From contig CAYYPK010000005.1 in the NCBI GenBank assembly GCA_964473525.1, positions 62,001-126,000 on the forward strand: a stretch of 64,000 nucleotides of DNA. Direction: 5' to 3'. The translations under genes were made by a program, and so were the position numbers. The stretch is from GCA-2687025 sp964473525 (GTDB lineage: Bacteria > Poribacteria > WGA-4E > GCA-2687025). The notes under the pieces were generated by a model. That model saw only the letters and a program-made list of their open reading frames with translations. It searched no databases and was not told the origin of the DNA. Below are positions 8,118-16,612 of the stretch, piece after piece; the first letter of the stretch is position 1, and the number at the start of each line of letters is the position of its first letter.

Positions 8118-8945
8118 TCAGCCGGCGACCTGCGGCTCGCGTGGGATCAGCCGCTGCGGCTGCACGACGCGTCGTCGCTCGGGCGTCAGTCGGGCCAGCA
8201 GCTCCGGCGACGCCTCGTACCCGTGGCGGAAGTTGCCCCAAGACGGGCCGTACCGGTAGATGATGACGCGTCGCGTTCCAGGATTCGCGCGCTTGCCCGA
8301 GCCGTGGGCCAGTGTGTCCACGAACACCGCGGCGTCGCCCTTCTTGAGGTGCACCTCTACGGCGCCCTCAATGCCGTCCACGGACGCGTTCTCGCGCATC
8401 GAGTGGTCGCGTTCGCGTGGATGTGGGAAGTTCTGCTTGTGGCTACCCGGGATCAGCATGGTGCCGCCGTCGCCCGGCCCAATGTCGGTGAGTGCGACGA
8501 GCACATTCACCTGGCCGCACATGAACCGGCCGTTGCGAACGCGGTACTGGTTGCGCTTGACGGTGTGATGCCCACCGGAGTGGATCCCGATCGCCTCTCC
8601 CGGCTCCCGGAAGTTCGCGAACGCCTCGTCGATGAACAGCGGCCCGTGGTGCGAATCGAACGTGCTCTGTCCGCCGACGAAGTGCTTCACGCGCTCGTAC
8701 CACGAAGGGTGGTCAATGAGCTTCTCGAATGACTCGCCAGCCTCGTATATCTGCTGGTAGTTCACGCCGGACGTTACGTCGCCATACGAGTGGCCATTCA
8801 CGTAGCCGTGCCACTCGCCAGGGCGAAGCTTGGGAATCGCGTCGAGACCAGCGTTGAGTTCGTCGACCTCCGCCGCTGTCAGCGCGTCCTCGACGACAAT
8901 GTAACCGCGTAGATCGAATAGATAGGTGTCCAGGTCCGAGACCAC
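8118..8945 (-). CDS. Phytanoyl-CoA dioxygenase family protein with H-x-G iron motif
   Basis: A 275-residue Fe(II)/2-oxoglutarate enzyme fold. Family blocks are RGYIVVEDALT at the N-terminus, DIGPGDGGTMLIPGSHK, KKGDAAVFVDTLAHGSG and RRVIIYRYG. The proximal iron motif normally reads H-x-D; here it is H122-S-G124 (context GIHSGG), while the distal His214 and the 2-oxoglutarate-binding Arg near 225 are present. Loss of the carboxylate is also seen in Fe/2OG halogenases, but an HGG-type subgroup of this family exists in marine bacteria, so halogenation is only a possibility. The start is GTG with GGAG six bases upstream. The methyltransferase follows after 35 bases and may be co-expressed. Confidence 0.85.
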   Translation of the reverse strand: MVSDLDTYLFDLRGYIVVEDALTAAEVDELNAGLDAIPKLRPGEWHGYVNGHSYGDVTSGVNYQQIYEAGESFEKLIDHPSWYERVKHFVGGQSTFDSHHGPLFIDEAFANFREPGEAIGIHSGGHHTVKRNQYRVRNGRFMCGQVNVLVALTDIGPGDGGTMLIPGSHKQNFPHPRERDHSMRENASVDGIEGAVEVHLKKGDAAVFVDTLAHGSGKRANPGTRRVIIYRYGPSWGNFRHGYEASPELLARLTPERRRVVQPQRLIPREPQVAG

Positions 8946-8964
8946 GTCGCTCTCCAGGCGCTCA

Positions 8965-9010
8965 GGATAGGATGGGCTGCCCCTGCTAGCGGGCCGACGC
9001 TAGACTATCC
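8965..9010. repeat. Nested inverted repeats upstream of the dioxygenase
   Basis: Two inverted repeats are nested: outer arms GGATAG (8965-8970) and CTATCC (9005-9010), inner arms CTAGCG (8986-8991) and CGCTAG (8998-9003). They lie 20-65 bases upstream of the GTG start of the minus-strand dioxygenase, so they could form a leader RNA structure or a protein-binding site. Confidence 0.35.
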
Positions 9011-9091
9011 GGCGTTCCCGTCCTCCTCAAGGGCGCGCAACGTCTCGGCGGCGTCGGCTCCGCCGGATCCGCCGCCACAACTCGGCGCTCG

Positions 9092-9106
9092 CGGAAAGGC
9101 TTTCCG
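9092..9106. repeat. 15-base palindrome between lipoprotein and dioxygenase genes
   Basis: CGGAAAG-G-CTTTCCG is a perfect inverted repeat with a single central base. It lies 29 bases downstream of the minus-strand lipoprotein gene and about 150 upstream of the dioxygenase start. Its operator-like symmetry suits a dimeric regulator; it is too tight for a good RNA hairpin. Confidence 0.35.
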
Positions 9107-9134
9107 GCCAGCGCCCGGTGGCCCGCGCCGACCC

Positions 9135-9641
9135 CTACACCAAGGCTTCATATACGAGCCGCACCCGGACGACCAGCCCTTCGGATATGTGTTCGTCGGT
9201 AGTCGCGCGCGTCTGCCAGTGCCAGCGGCCTTCCTCGCCAGCAGCGAGTTGCGCCGGATGGCGCGCGGAGGGAACGCTCGCGTCCGCCCGCTCGATCCAC
9301 GCGCCGCGAGCGTGAGAAGGCGCCATCAGGACCTCAAAGAGGAGGATGTCCACGGGCACACCCGCGTGCAGGACGCCTGACGCCGATACGGTCGCGACGG
9401 ACCGCCCGTCCGCTTCCTGACGCACTGTTACGGTGACATTTTCGACGACGACCGTGACGCCGCCGTCAGCGGCCGCGACGACCAACTCGGAGCGGGACAC
9501 CAGGTTCTTGGGCAGCGTGTCGCTCGCGGTGACGAGCAGCGCCTGCGACTCGACCAGAACGTGCGTGGCCTCGCCACAGCCCACGTGCGCGAGCAGGGCC
9601 GCGATCAGAACCAACGGGATGTCGCGTAGTGTCATGCGCAT
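9135..9641 (-). CDS. Hypothetical exported protein, possible lipoprotein
   Basis: A 168-residue protein. The N-terminus MRMTLRDIPLVLIAALLAHVGC is a signal peptide, possibly lipidated at Cys22, although the lipobox (AHVGC) is imperfect. The mature part is beta-rich with alternating valines (VTVVVENVTVTVRQ), ending in VVRVRLVYEALV; it may be a small immunoglobulin-like or CHRD-like domain, but I do not recognise it. It lies 192 bases downstream of the hybrid kinase on the same strand. A downstream envelope role is plausible without direct evidence. Confidence 0.65.
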   Translation of the reverse strand: MRMTLRDIPLVLIAALLAHVGCGEATHVLVESQALLVTASDTLPKNLVSRSELVVAAADGGVTVVVENVTVTVRQEADGRSVATVSASGVLHAGVPVDILLFEVLMAPSHARGAWIERADASVPSARHPAQLAAGEEGRWHWQTRATTDEHISEGLVVRVRLVYEALV

Positions 9642-9833
9642 CTGTCGCGCCCCATCGACGGCCTATGTGTGTCGCCGTCGAGGGGTAGACCTGCACGGAG
9701 CGTGCCACGCCGCGCCCAGCATGGGCCAAGCCGTTGCATCCAGCAGGTAGAGGGATACAGCCGCCGCGCGTGGAGCTGGCGTCCTCTTGAGATGTCGCGA
9801 AATGCGACGCCGAGGTCAACTGCGCCGGGCTGG

Positions 9834-12800
9834 TCAGTCGGTCCAAGCGAGCACGGACTCGACAAGCGCCGCGAGGCGCTGCGGCCCGTCCGGGCGCATG
9901 CGCAACTCCATACTCCTGTCTGCGTCGTCTGGCTGCCCGCCAAGCAACACCACCGGAGTATCCCTGACGGCATCCAGGAGACCCCACCGGTCCTCCGGTG
10001 GCAGGGCCATGTCGAGGAGCGTTACGTGCACGTCGTGATCCGCCATCAGCCGCAGCGCGCGCTGGATGTCCGAAGCGTGGGCCACCCCGCTGAACTGGGC
10101 CAGCGCGCGACCGGTAACACGCGCGAGCTCGGCGTCGGCTCCCACATGCAGGATGAGCGGAGCCGAGGCGTTGCGGCGCCTGGCCATGTCGCTCGTGACC
10201 GAGAGCAGACGCTCCGTGTCAACGGGCAGCGAGATGTAGTCCGCCAGGCAGAAGGCACCCGCGACCACGTCGCCGGACGCCTCGCTGCGAACCGCGGACA
10301 CGATCATCGTCGCGTCGCGCAGGTCGGCGTCCTGGCGTAGGCGCGTCGCCAAGTCGCTGGGGTCGGCGACCCCTGCCCTGGCGTCGATTACCACCGCCCG
10401 CCCGCGTATGTCGGCCGCGGGCAGGCTGTCTACGTTCCCGACCCGCAGCACGTGGTGGCCGTTGGCAGCGATAGGATCGCCCAACGCGCGCGCAATGTCC
10501 GAGTCGTCCACACAGATGCACACCGTCGTGGTGGCCGACGCTGCCCGCTGTGCGGCGCGGGCGCGCAATTCAAAGAAGAACGTCGTGCCTACACCGACCT
10601 CGGATGTCAGCCCGATACGCCCGCGCAGCCGCTCGACGATGGCCTTGGCTATCGCCAGTCCGAGGCCCGTGCCGGGATGCTCGCGCGTCGAGGAGCCGTC
10701 CACCTGCGTGAATCGGTCGAAGAGGTGCGCGTGCGCGTCTTCGGGGATCCCGTCGCCGTTGTCCGATACGGACACCCGCGTCCAGCCGTCGGTCACGCCC
10801 ATGGTAACCGTGACGCGATCGTCCGGCGGCGAGAATTTCGTAGCGTTCGACAGCAGGTTCGCCATAAGCTGCGCAAACCTGCCTGGGTCTACGTCGACCT
10901 GGACGCCATCTACGGAGCCCTCGAAGACAAGCTGCACATTGAGACTGTCCGCGAACGGGCGGTTGGCCTCGATCGCCGCGTCAAGGAGCGGCGCCAACTC
11001 CATGGTCTGCACGTCGAACTCGACGCGCCCGAACTCTATCTTGTCGATGTCGAGTATGTCGTTTACGAGCCTCGTCAGCCGGCGACTGTTGTCACGCGCG
11101 ATGGTGAGTAGCGGCTGTGAGCGTTCCGGTAGCTCGCCTGCTGATCCACCGACCACGAGCTCGAGGGCCCCGAGAATGGACGTGAGCGGCGTGCGCAGCT
11201 CGTGACTCACCGTGGAGATGAACTCCTCCTTCATCTCGTCGACCTGCTTGCGTTCGGTCACGTCGGTGCACACGCCGATGAGGCGCCATCGGTCGGGTCC
11301 GGCCGACTCGATGTGGACGTCCTCCAGGAGCCACCGCGTCAGTCCGTTCCTGTCGACGCAACGGAACTCCTGCGTATACCCATCGCGCCCCTCGGCCAGC
11401 GCCGTCGCGGCGAGATCGTCCATCGGCTGCAGGTCTTCGTCCGCCTTGGCGGCAAACCACGCGCTCTCGTACGTCTGCCCGTGCGGCACATCCAGAGGCA
11501 TGAAGCGCTGCGCGGCTGCTGAGTCGAACACGCGCGTGTCCCACTCGAAGTGAGTCGGGGCGCCGCCGTCCATCTCGCGGCGCTCCACGGTCGCGTGCCA
11601 CAGGAGGCAGCGCGCGCCCGCCATGATCGCGCGCATTTCCTCGCGCGCCTCCTGCGTCTGGCGGTACAGCAAGGCGTGGTCGAGAGCAACGGCTACCTGC
11701 GCCAGCAGAGGCTCCATGTCCTCGATGCGCTGTAGCGTGGCCTCCTCCTCGTCGGCCTGGCTGCCCGTGGCGACCACGGCGAGGACGCGGTCGCCCTTCT
11801 TCACGGGTATGAAGTAGGAGACCCTGCGCTTGGAATACTCCGCAGGGGTCGAGACCCTGTCGTCATATCTGTCATCCCACCCACGGAGCACCTGCATCAG
11901 TCCCGTGCGGGCCACTTCGGCGGTGATGTTGTCGTCGTCTAGCCGGTAGACGATCCCCGTGGCCTCCCGCTGGCTGATGGACCCGTCGGGGTCGCGCGCC
12001 AAATCGCGCACCACTTCCACCTCGTCGACCCGTGGGTCGACGAGGGCGACCATGAGACTGCGGAACACTCCGGCTTCGACGACACGGTGCGAGAGAGCAT
12101 CCAACACCTCGTCCAGGTCCAGAGTCGCGGCGAGCAGGCGACCTGTCTCCTCATACGTGCTCAGCGTCCGGGCCTGCTCGGCCAGCGCCAGCTCGGCGCG
12201 GTCGCGGTCGCGTGCGTTTACCAGTGAGGAGGCGACCGACTCGAGCGCGCGCATCGTCGCCGGGTGGATCCGCCTCGGGCGCGTGTCCGCGACGGAGATG
12301 GCGCCGAACAGTTCCTCACCCCGGATGACTGGTGTCGCTGCCGCTAGGCCCACCCGCGGCTCGGAGCGCGCGGACACGCCAACGACGCGCGCGCCCTCGA
12401 CCAACGCGGCCTCGTGGACGTCAGGATCGCCGTACACCGTCTCGAGCGTCGCGCCGCGCAGGGTTGGATGTCGCAGGGACAGCCGAGCAGCCGGGTACTC
12501 CAGGCGCTCGGCGAGGATGGTCGCGACATCGTCACAGACATCCTGCAACGGCTGTTCCGCCTGGAGCGCGTGGGACACTTCCGCGATGGCCGCACTGGCG
12601 GCTACGAGCGCCCTACGCTCGGTCGCGTCCAACAACAGGAGCAGTGCCTCGTGGTCGCTCGTCGCGACGAAGCGACCCTCGACGATGTGCCGGTCTTCCT
12701 CCTCCCACACAACGTAATCCAGCGTCTGCATCTCGCCGGAGCGTAGCGCGCGCATGAGGCAGTTGGCCGTCGCCGTGGCCTGCTCGGCGGGGAGAGCCCG

Positions 12801-12983
12801 CTCGATGGGCTCGCCTTCGATGGGGTCCGCGAAGACGCCGAGTCGCCTGCCTTGCGTGGGGATGTGCTCGACGAAGATGCCGTCCTTCGACACGCGGAAG
12901 ATCACGTCCGGCAGATGGCGGAGGAGAGGACGGGCCAATTCGCCGACCGCCACGGTCGATGTATCGAGGCTGTCGAGGCCCAT
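9834..12983 (-). CDS. Large hybrid sensor histidine kinase (PAS-GAF-GAF-PAS-HisKA-HATPase-REC-REC)
   Basis: A 1049-residue cytoplasmic kinase without membrane segments. Probable order: PAS (about 18-125), GAF (about 145-265), GAF (about 285-440), PAS with PAC tail (about 455-580, ending CTDVTERKQVDEMKEEF), HisKA with phospho-acceptor His594 in VSHELRTPLTS, HATPase_c with SDNGDGIPEDA and GTGLGLAIAKAIV, then two receiver-like domains. Both receivers are degenerate: the first starts CVDDSD and has VVIDARAG, the second has VTLLDMALPPED. I chose ATG 12983; a TTG five codons earlier is in frame. No partner regulator is adjacent, while the ECF sigma gene lies upstream on the same strand. Confidence 0.9.
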   Translation of the reverse strand: MGLDSLDTSTVAVGELARPLLRHLPDVIFRVSKDGIFVEHIPTQGRRLGVFADPIEGEPIERALPAEQATATANCLMRALRSGEMQTLDYVVWEEEDRHIVEGRFVATSDHEALLLLLDATERRALVAASAAIAEVSHALQAEQPLQDVCDDVATILAERLEYPAARLSLRHPTLRGATLETVYGDPDVHEAALVEGARVVGVSARSEPRVGLAAATPVIRGEELFGAISVADTRPRRIHPATMRALESVASSLVNARDRDRAELALAEQARTLSTYEETGRLLAATLDLDEVLDALSHRVVEAGVFRSLMVALVDPRVDEVEVVRDLARDPDGSISQREATGIVYRLDDDNITAEVARTGLMQVLRGWDDRYDDRVSTPAEYSKRRVSYFIPVKKGDRVLAVVATGSQADEEEATLQRIEDMEPLLAQVAVALDHALLYRQTQEAREEMRAIMAGARCLLWHATVERREMDGGAPTHFEWDTRVFDSAAAQRFMPLDVPHGQTYESAWFAAKADEDLQPMDDLAATALAEGRDGYTQEFRCVDRNGLTRWLLEDVHIESAGPDRWRLIGVCTDVTERKQVDEMKEEFISTVSHELRTPLTSILGALELVVGGSAGELPERSQPLLTIARDNSRRLTRLVNDILDIDKIEFGRVEFDVQTMELAPLLDAAIEANRPFADSLNVQLVFEGSVDGVQVDVDPGRFAQLMANLLSNATKFSPPDDRVTVTMGVTDGWTRVSVSDNGDGIPEDAHAHLFDRFTQVDGSSTREHPGTGLGLAIAKAIVERLRGRIGLTSEVGVGTTFFFELRARAAQRAASATTTVCICVDDSDIARALGDPIAANGHHVLRVGNVDSLPAADIRGRAVVIDARAGVADPSDLATRLRQDADLRDATMIVSAVRSEASGDVVAGAFCLADYISLPVDTERLLSVTSDMARRRNASAPLILHVGADAELARVTGRALAQFSGVAHASDIQRALRLMADHDVHVTLLDMALPPEDRWGLLDAVRDTPVVLLGGQPDDADRSMELRMRPDGPQRLAALVESVLAWTD

Positions 12984-13183
12984 GGTCCTTGCCCGCAATG
13001 GGTGGCGCCGAGAGGCGGGTGTGGCGCGGAGCAGCGCGTCTCCCTCCTATCGTACTACGTGGGTGGGGCAGAAGTCCCGCGACACCGCCGATCGCGCCGC
13101 GCGGTCTGCGGAAGGCGGCCGTGGCAATCAGCTTGGCCTGGGTTCCACCCCTGTGGGAATGGCGACACGACCGTGGGTGTGGG

Positions 13184-15241
13184 CTACGGATTCGTGCCGG
13201 CGGCGACCAGGATGTGGCCTGACACGTCGGTGGGTGGTCTCACCTGCACCGTCGCCGCGCCGCCACCCATACGCTCGTACGCGAGCGCGAGGCGACTTGC
13301 GACCGTGTGCAGGAAAGTCGAGCCGCGGTAATCCTCCGGTGGCAGCCTGACAGACCATATCACGCCCTGCGGGCCGTCGGTCTCGACATCCAGCCAAAGT
13401 GCCGTGACCGCGGCATGCTCGGTCGCCCAGGCGGCGAAAGCGGCGTGCAGCTTGTCGCGCGCACCTGGCGAGGCTGGAGGCGCGATGGCGTTGAGGGCAT
13501 CTCGGAGACTCGCCACGCGCGCGTCGGACGCGCCTCGGAGCGCGAGCGCGGGAGCGACGATTTCAGCGTGGCGCTTCCTTGCGAGAGCCGTCAGTGGGTC
13601 GGTGGGGAACACGGCGGTGAGGTCCGCAAGGATGCTCTGGATGCCACCGAGGTTGCCCGTCTCGACGGCGCGAGTCAGGCCTGCTTCGAGGTCCGGCAGG
13701 TTGGGGGTGATGTTGCGCGCCGATGCCGATCCCGTTGAACCGGGAGGCGGGGTAACGCGTGTCGGGGCCGGGTCCACGACGACGGTCAGGTTGGAGATAG
13801 CTGTCAGCTTACCGGTCCCTGGCCATATGGCGTCGCCACTGCGCACGTGCAGACCCGTGACGGGCAGTCCCATGGACCAGCGGCGCTGCACTCCCTCGGC
13901 GACGAGCCTGTCGCCGATGTAGATGTCGTACTCGCCTTTCTCAGTGTCGTGGATAAGGCGGATGCGTGTCTTCTCTCCCGTGTAGGGCGCCAACTCTCTG
14001 AGCGGTTCGAACCTCGTCCGCGCGCTTCCCCGTGGCTCCGCGTCATCTTCCGCGCACGCCCACCGATTGTCGCGGGTCTTGACGATCTCTGGGTAGGACG
14101 TGTAGGAGCCGGTTTCGCCGTGATTGATGTCAAGGGAGATGACCACTTCGGCTGGCTGATGGAACGGCGGCCGCGCTTCCAGATCAAGTATCACCTTGCC
14201 ACGCGCGGGCTCCATGGGGCGGTACGTGCCGGTGGCGTTGGTGACGTGGATGTCGCCCGGCCTGTCGGAGGCCGCGGAGGGAACTCCTGCGTCGTAGGAG
14301 GACAGGCCCGCGCTCCATCCGGCGCCGACCATGGTCTGGGTCAGACGCGCCTCGTAGGCCGGCCCGCGTGGCGCCGTCACGCCGGCCGATACCGGGGCTG
14401 GGGCGCCCTCCGCGACGGCCATGGTGATAGACCCGTCCGGAGCCGGCCAAGCGGCCGCTTCCGACACTGGCACGCCCGCAAACGCGCTGACGATGACACC
14501 AACGGTAGCGGCGGCGGCAGCTACGCACGACATCAATTCGCCGGGCGCGATTCCGGCGCGCTGGTCGGCGGGAGCCGGCGCGTTCCCGACGCGTTCCATC
14601 GTCCTCGCAACGAAGTCCGCGCCCACGATAAACCCAATGCCCCTCGTGCGAAGGAGGTCGAGGTAAGCGTCGGCCTTGCCGGTGTCGCGCAGGTGCTTTC
14701 TGACGATCCTGAGCGCCCGGCTGATGCTCTTCTGCACGGCGTTTTCGGTGGTGGACAGCGCCTCGGCGATCGCCCGGTGTTGCCCTCCGCCGACGTACCG
14801 CATAAGGAGAGGCGCGCGCAGCGACTCTGGCAGGATGCCGAGAATGTCGTCGAGGGCCGCCTGTATATCCGTGTCCCTCTCCCAGTCTTCGGCCTCCGTG
14901 GTCTCGGCGGAGCGAGCGTTGACTGGGTCGTGGACATCCATCTGGACGCGTTTCCTGGCGTCGGCGGAGCGCGCTCGGTCCCATGCCTCGGTGTGAGCTA
15001 CTCTCGTGATCCACGGGCGGAAGCGGTGCTGGCTCCTCAATTGACGGATGCGGATGAAGCCCTTCACGAACGCTGCCTGCGCCACGTCCTCAACATCGTG
15101 ATAGCCCCCAAGCTTGCCCAGGACGGCGGAGCACACGAACGGCCAGTGCCTGCGAGTAAGTTCGCCGTAGGCTTCCCGGTCATCGCGTTGCGCCCGGAGC
15201 ACGAGCGCGCCATCGCTGAGCCGCTGCAGGTCGTCTGCCAT
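13184..15241 (-). CDS. ECF sigma-70 factor fused to a membrane segment and large C-terminal domain
   Basis: A 685-residue protein, far longer than a normal ECF factor (about 180-200). Residues 15-85 are sigma region 2 (DREAYGELTRRHWPFV, DVEDVAQAAFVKGF), residues 125-185 region 4 (LPESLRAPLLMRYVGGG, then a helix-turn-helix with AIAEALSTTENAVQ). After a linker, residues about 237-256 form one hydrophobic segment, so the remaining 420 residues would be outside the membrane. The extension has a beta-rich jellyroll-like part (about 335-480) and an alpha/beta C-terminus. This suggests a membrane-tethered sigma factor controlled by an external signal without a separate anti-sigma, which is inference. 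Confidence 0.88.
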   Translation of the reverse strand: MADDLQRLSDGALVLRAQRDDREAYGELTRRHWPFVCSAVLGKLGGYHDVEDVAQAAFVKGFIRIRQLRSQHRFRPWITRVAHTEAWDRARSADARKRVQMDVHDPVNARSAETTEAEDWERDTDIQAALDDILGILPESLRAPLLMRYVGGGQHRAIAEALSTTENAVQKSISRALRIVRKHLRDTGKADAYLDLLRTRGIGFIVGADFVARTMERVGNAPAPADQRAGIAPGELMSCVAAAAATVGVIVSAFAGVPVSEAAAWPAPDGSITMAVAEGAPAPVSAGVTAPRGPAYEARLTQTMVGAGWSAGLSSYDAGVPSAASDRPGDIHVTNATGTYRPMEPARGKVILDLEARPPFHQPAEVVISLDINHGETGSYTSYPEIVKTRDNRWACAEDDAEPRGSARTRFEPLRELAPYTGEKTRIRLIHDTEKGEYDIYIGDRLVAEGVQRRWSMGLPVTGLHVRSGDAIWPGTGKLTAISNLTVVVDPAPTRVTPPPGSTGSASARNITPNLPDLEAGLTRAVETGNLGGIQSILADLTAVFPTDPLTALARKRHAEIVAPALALRGASDARVASLRDALNAIAPPASPGARDKLHAAFAAWATEHAAVTALWLDVETDGPQGVIWSVRLPPEDYRGSTFLHTVASRLALAYERMGGGAATVQVRPPTDVSGHILVAAGTNP

Positions 15242-15685
15242 ATCTACCTACATAGACGAGTGGCGTGCTAGAAATCCGCCACGATTCTTACGCCAGACGC
15301 GCGGAGCCTACGCTGGACAGGCCGCGTGGGCGACCGACGGGGGCCTCAGGGGCGTCCTCTGCAACTGCTGACGGCGACTGTCGTGGCGCGGCCTCCCGGC
15401 CCTGCGGTGTCCTGCCACGGAGGCGAGCCATCTCCTCCGCGGCAAGGACACCAGCGTCAGCGCGCCCAATCGCCGCTACACACAGCACGGCCGCCCACGC
15501 GCCCAATGTGCCTCGTCGTGTTCGGCCCCTCAACATGACAGCCTGACGGGAACGCCTCGCGCGCCGTCGCCAGCATCCGCGCGCAGTACCGAGCGACGCG
15601 ATCGTTGCGAGGAAACGAAACGTAGGCTACCGATCCGGTCAGGAAGGGGAGGCCGGACTACCACGCACGCGAGGGAGGCCTAGAG
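15242..15685. other. Divergent intergenic region, sigma gene to secreted-protein gene
   Basis: Apart from a possible small minus-strand gene (15288-15536), nothing definite is seen. The right end carries GAGGGAGG, the ribosome site of the gene at 15686. Promoters for both directions must lie here or in the small gene's upstream part, but none is clear enough to place. Confidence 0.3.
15288..15536 (-). CDS. Possible small exported protein beside the sigma factor
   Basis: An 82-residue frame whose product would begin with a plausible signal peptide (MLRGRTRRGTLGAWAAVLCV, cleavage near RADAG). It is followed by VLAAEEMARLRGR, which recalls the LSxxEMxxxRGG segment that I associate with small secreted proteins near ECF sigma genes. 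The rest is Pro/Ala-rich and low in complexity. The ribosome site is weak. It ends 46 bases before the sigma gene on the same strand, so it could be a co-transcribed partner. It could also be a chance frame in GC-rich DNA. Confidence 0.33.
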   Translation of the reverse strand: MLRGRTRRGTLGAWAAVLCVAAIGRADAGVLAAEEMARLRGRTPQGREAAPRQSPSAVAEDAPEAPVGRPRGLSSVGSARLA

Positions 15686-16549
15686 ATGGCTACCCACAAG
15701 AAGCCTGCTGGTGTCTGTGTCGTTCTTGCGATGTTCCTGATGGCGGTCGGCACGGCGGCTGCCGCGGACACCGCCTTCTACGTAGGAGCCTGGAACGTCG
15801 ATGGCTGGTACGACGAGTCCCAGTACGACGACGTCGATTTCATCATCGAGAATGCGGGAGACCGGTTCCGCGAGATAGAGCAGTTCGACGACGGCCAATA
15901 CACGGACTTCGAGTCGTGGGCGTCCACCCACATGGACGATGCCGAGGTCGATGTCATCTGGCTAAACGGGTGTATGCCGAGTGTGCTATACCCGTACCCC
16001 AATCTAGAACCCGACGGGTCACTCGCCGAGACGTGGCTCGACAACGGCAACATGCTCATCAACGTAGGCGACTGGTTCGGCTACGTGTCCTACGAATGCG
16101 GCGCGCGGTGCGCCGAGAACGGGCCCAGCGGCGCCGCGAACATCCTGAATCTGTCCTCAGCCATCATCGTGTCAGCGGACGGCACGCAGTTGGAGCGGAC
16201 GGATGCGGGCGCGGAGCACATGCCCAGCCTGGACGACGACGTCGCCACGGATCGACCCATCTCGCTCTCGGCAATCGCCGAGCCGTGGGAGCTGGCGGAA
16301 GCGTTCGCCACGGACACCGGCGACGCGGACGGCGCACGCGCTGATCCCGTCGTCATTCACAACGTCGACACGGGCGGCTATGTCGCCTTCATCAACCAGA
16401 AGGCGGGCGGCTCCGGGGCGTGGATCGACCGCGGCGCGGCGGTGAGTGAGTTCCTGAATAACTGGGTTGCCCAGAACGTCGAGGGCTTCATGGAAGTGCG
16501 CGCCTACGGCAAGGCGGCGATGCTGTGGGGCGACGTCAAGACCAGGTAG
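15686..16549 (+). CDS. Secreted hypothetical protein
   Basis: A 287-residue protein with a clear signal peptide (first 27 residues, cleavage after VGTAAAA). The mature part begins FYVGAWNVDGWYDESQYDDV and is very acidic. Segments such as VDVIWLNGCMPSVLYPYPN, MLINVGDWFGY and GGYVAFINQK suggest a Rossmann-like or ThuA/glutamine-amidotransferase-like arrangement in which the height of a cliff-like loop is not evident; I cannot name a family. Two cysteines (YECGARC) could form a disulfide. GAGGGAGG precedes the ATG. It probably acts outside the cytoplasm; its role is unknown. Confidence 0.82.
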   Translation: MATHKKPAGVCVVLAMFLMAVGTAAAADTAFYVGAWNVDGWYDESQYDDVDFIIENAGDRFREIEQFDDGQYTDFESWASTHMDDAEVDVIWLNGCMPSVLYPYPNLEPDGSLAETWLDNGNMLINVGDWFGYVSYECGARCAENGPSGAANILNLSSAIIVSADGTQLERTDAGAEHMPSLDDDVATDRPISLSAIAEPWELAEAFATDTGDADGARADPVVIHNVDTGGYVAFINQKAGGSGAWIDRGAAVSEFLNNWVAQNVEGFMEVRAYGKAAMLWGDVKTR

Positions 16550-16612
16550 GCTTGGAGCGCGTGGCGCCGGTCGCGGAATGCCGTGGCTGGCGCCTCCGCG
16601 TACGGACTGCCT

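Noticed and set aside
13847..15271. Plus-strand frame of 474 codons across the sigma gene
   Set aside because: Antisense to complete sigma regions 2 and 4; composition is noise.
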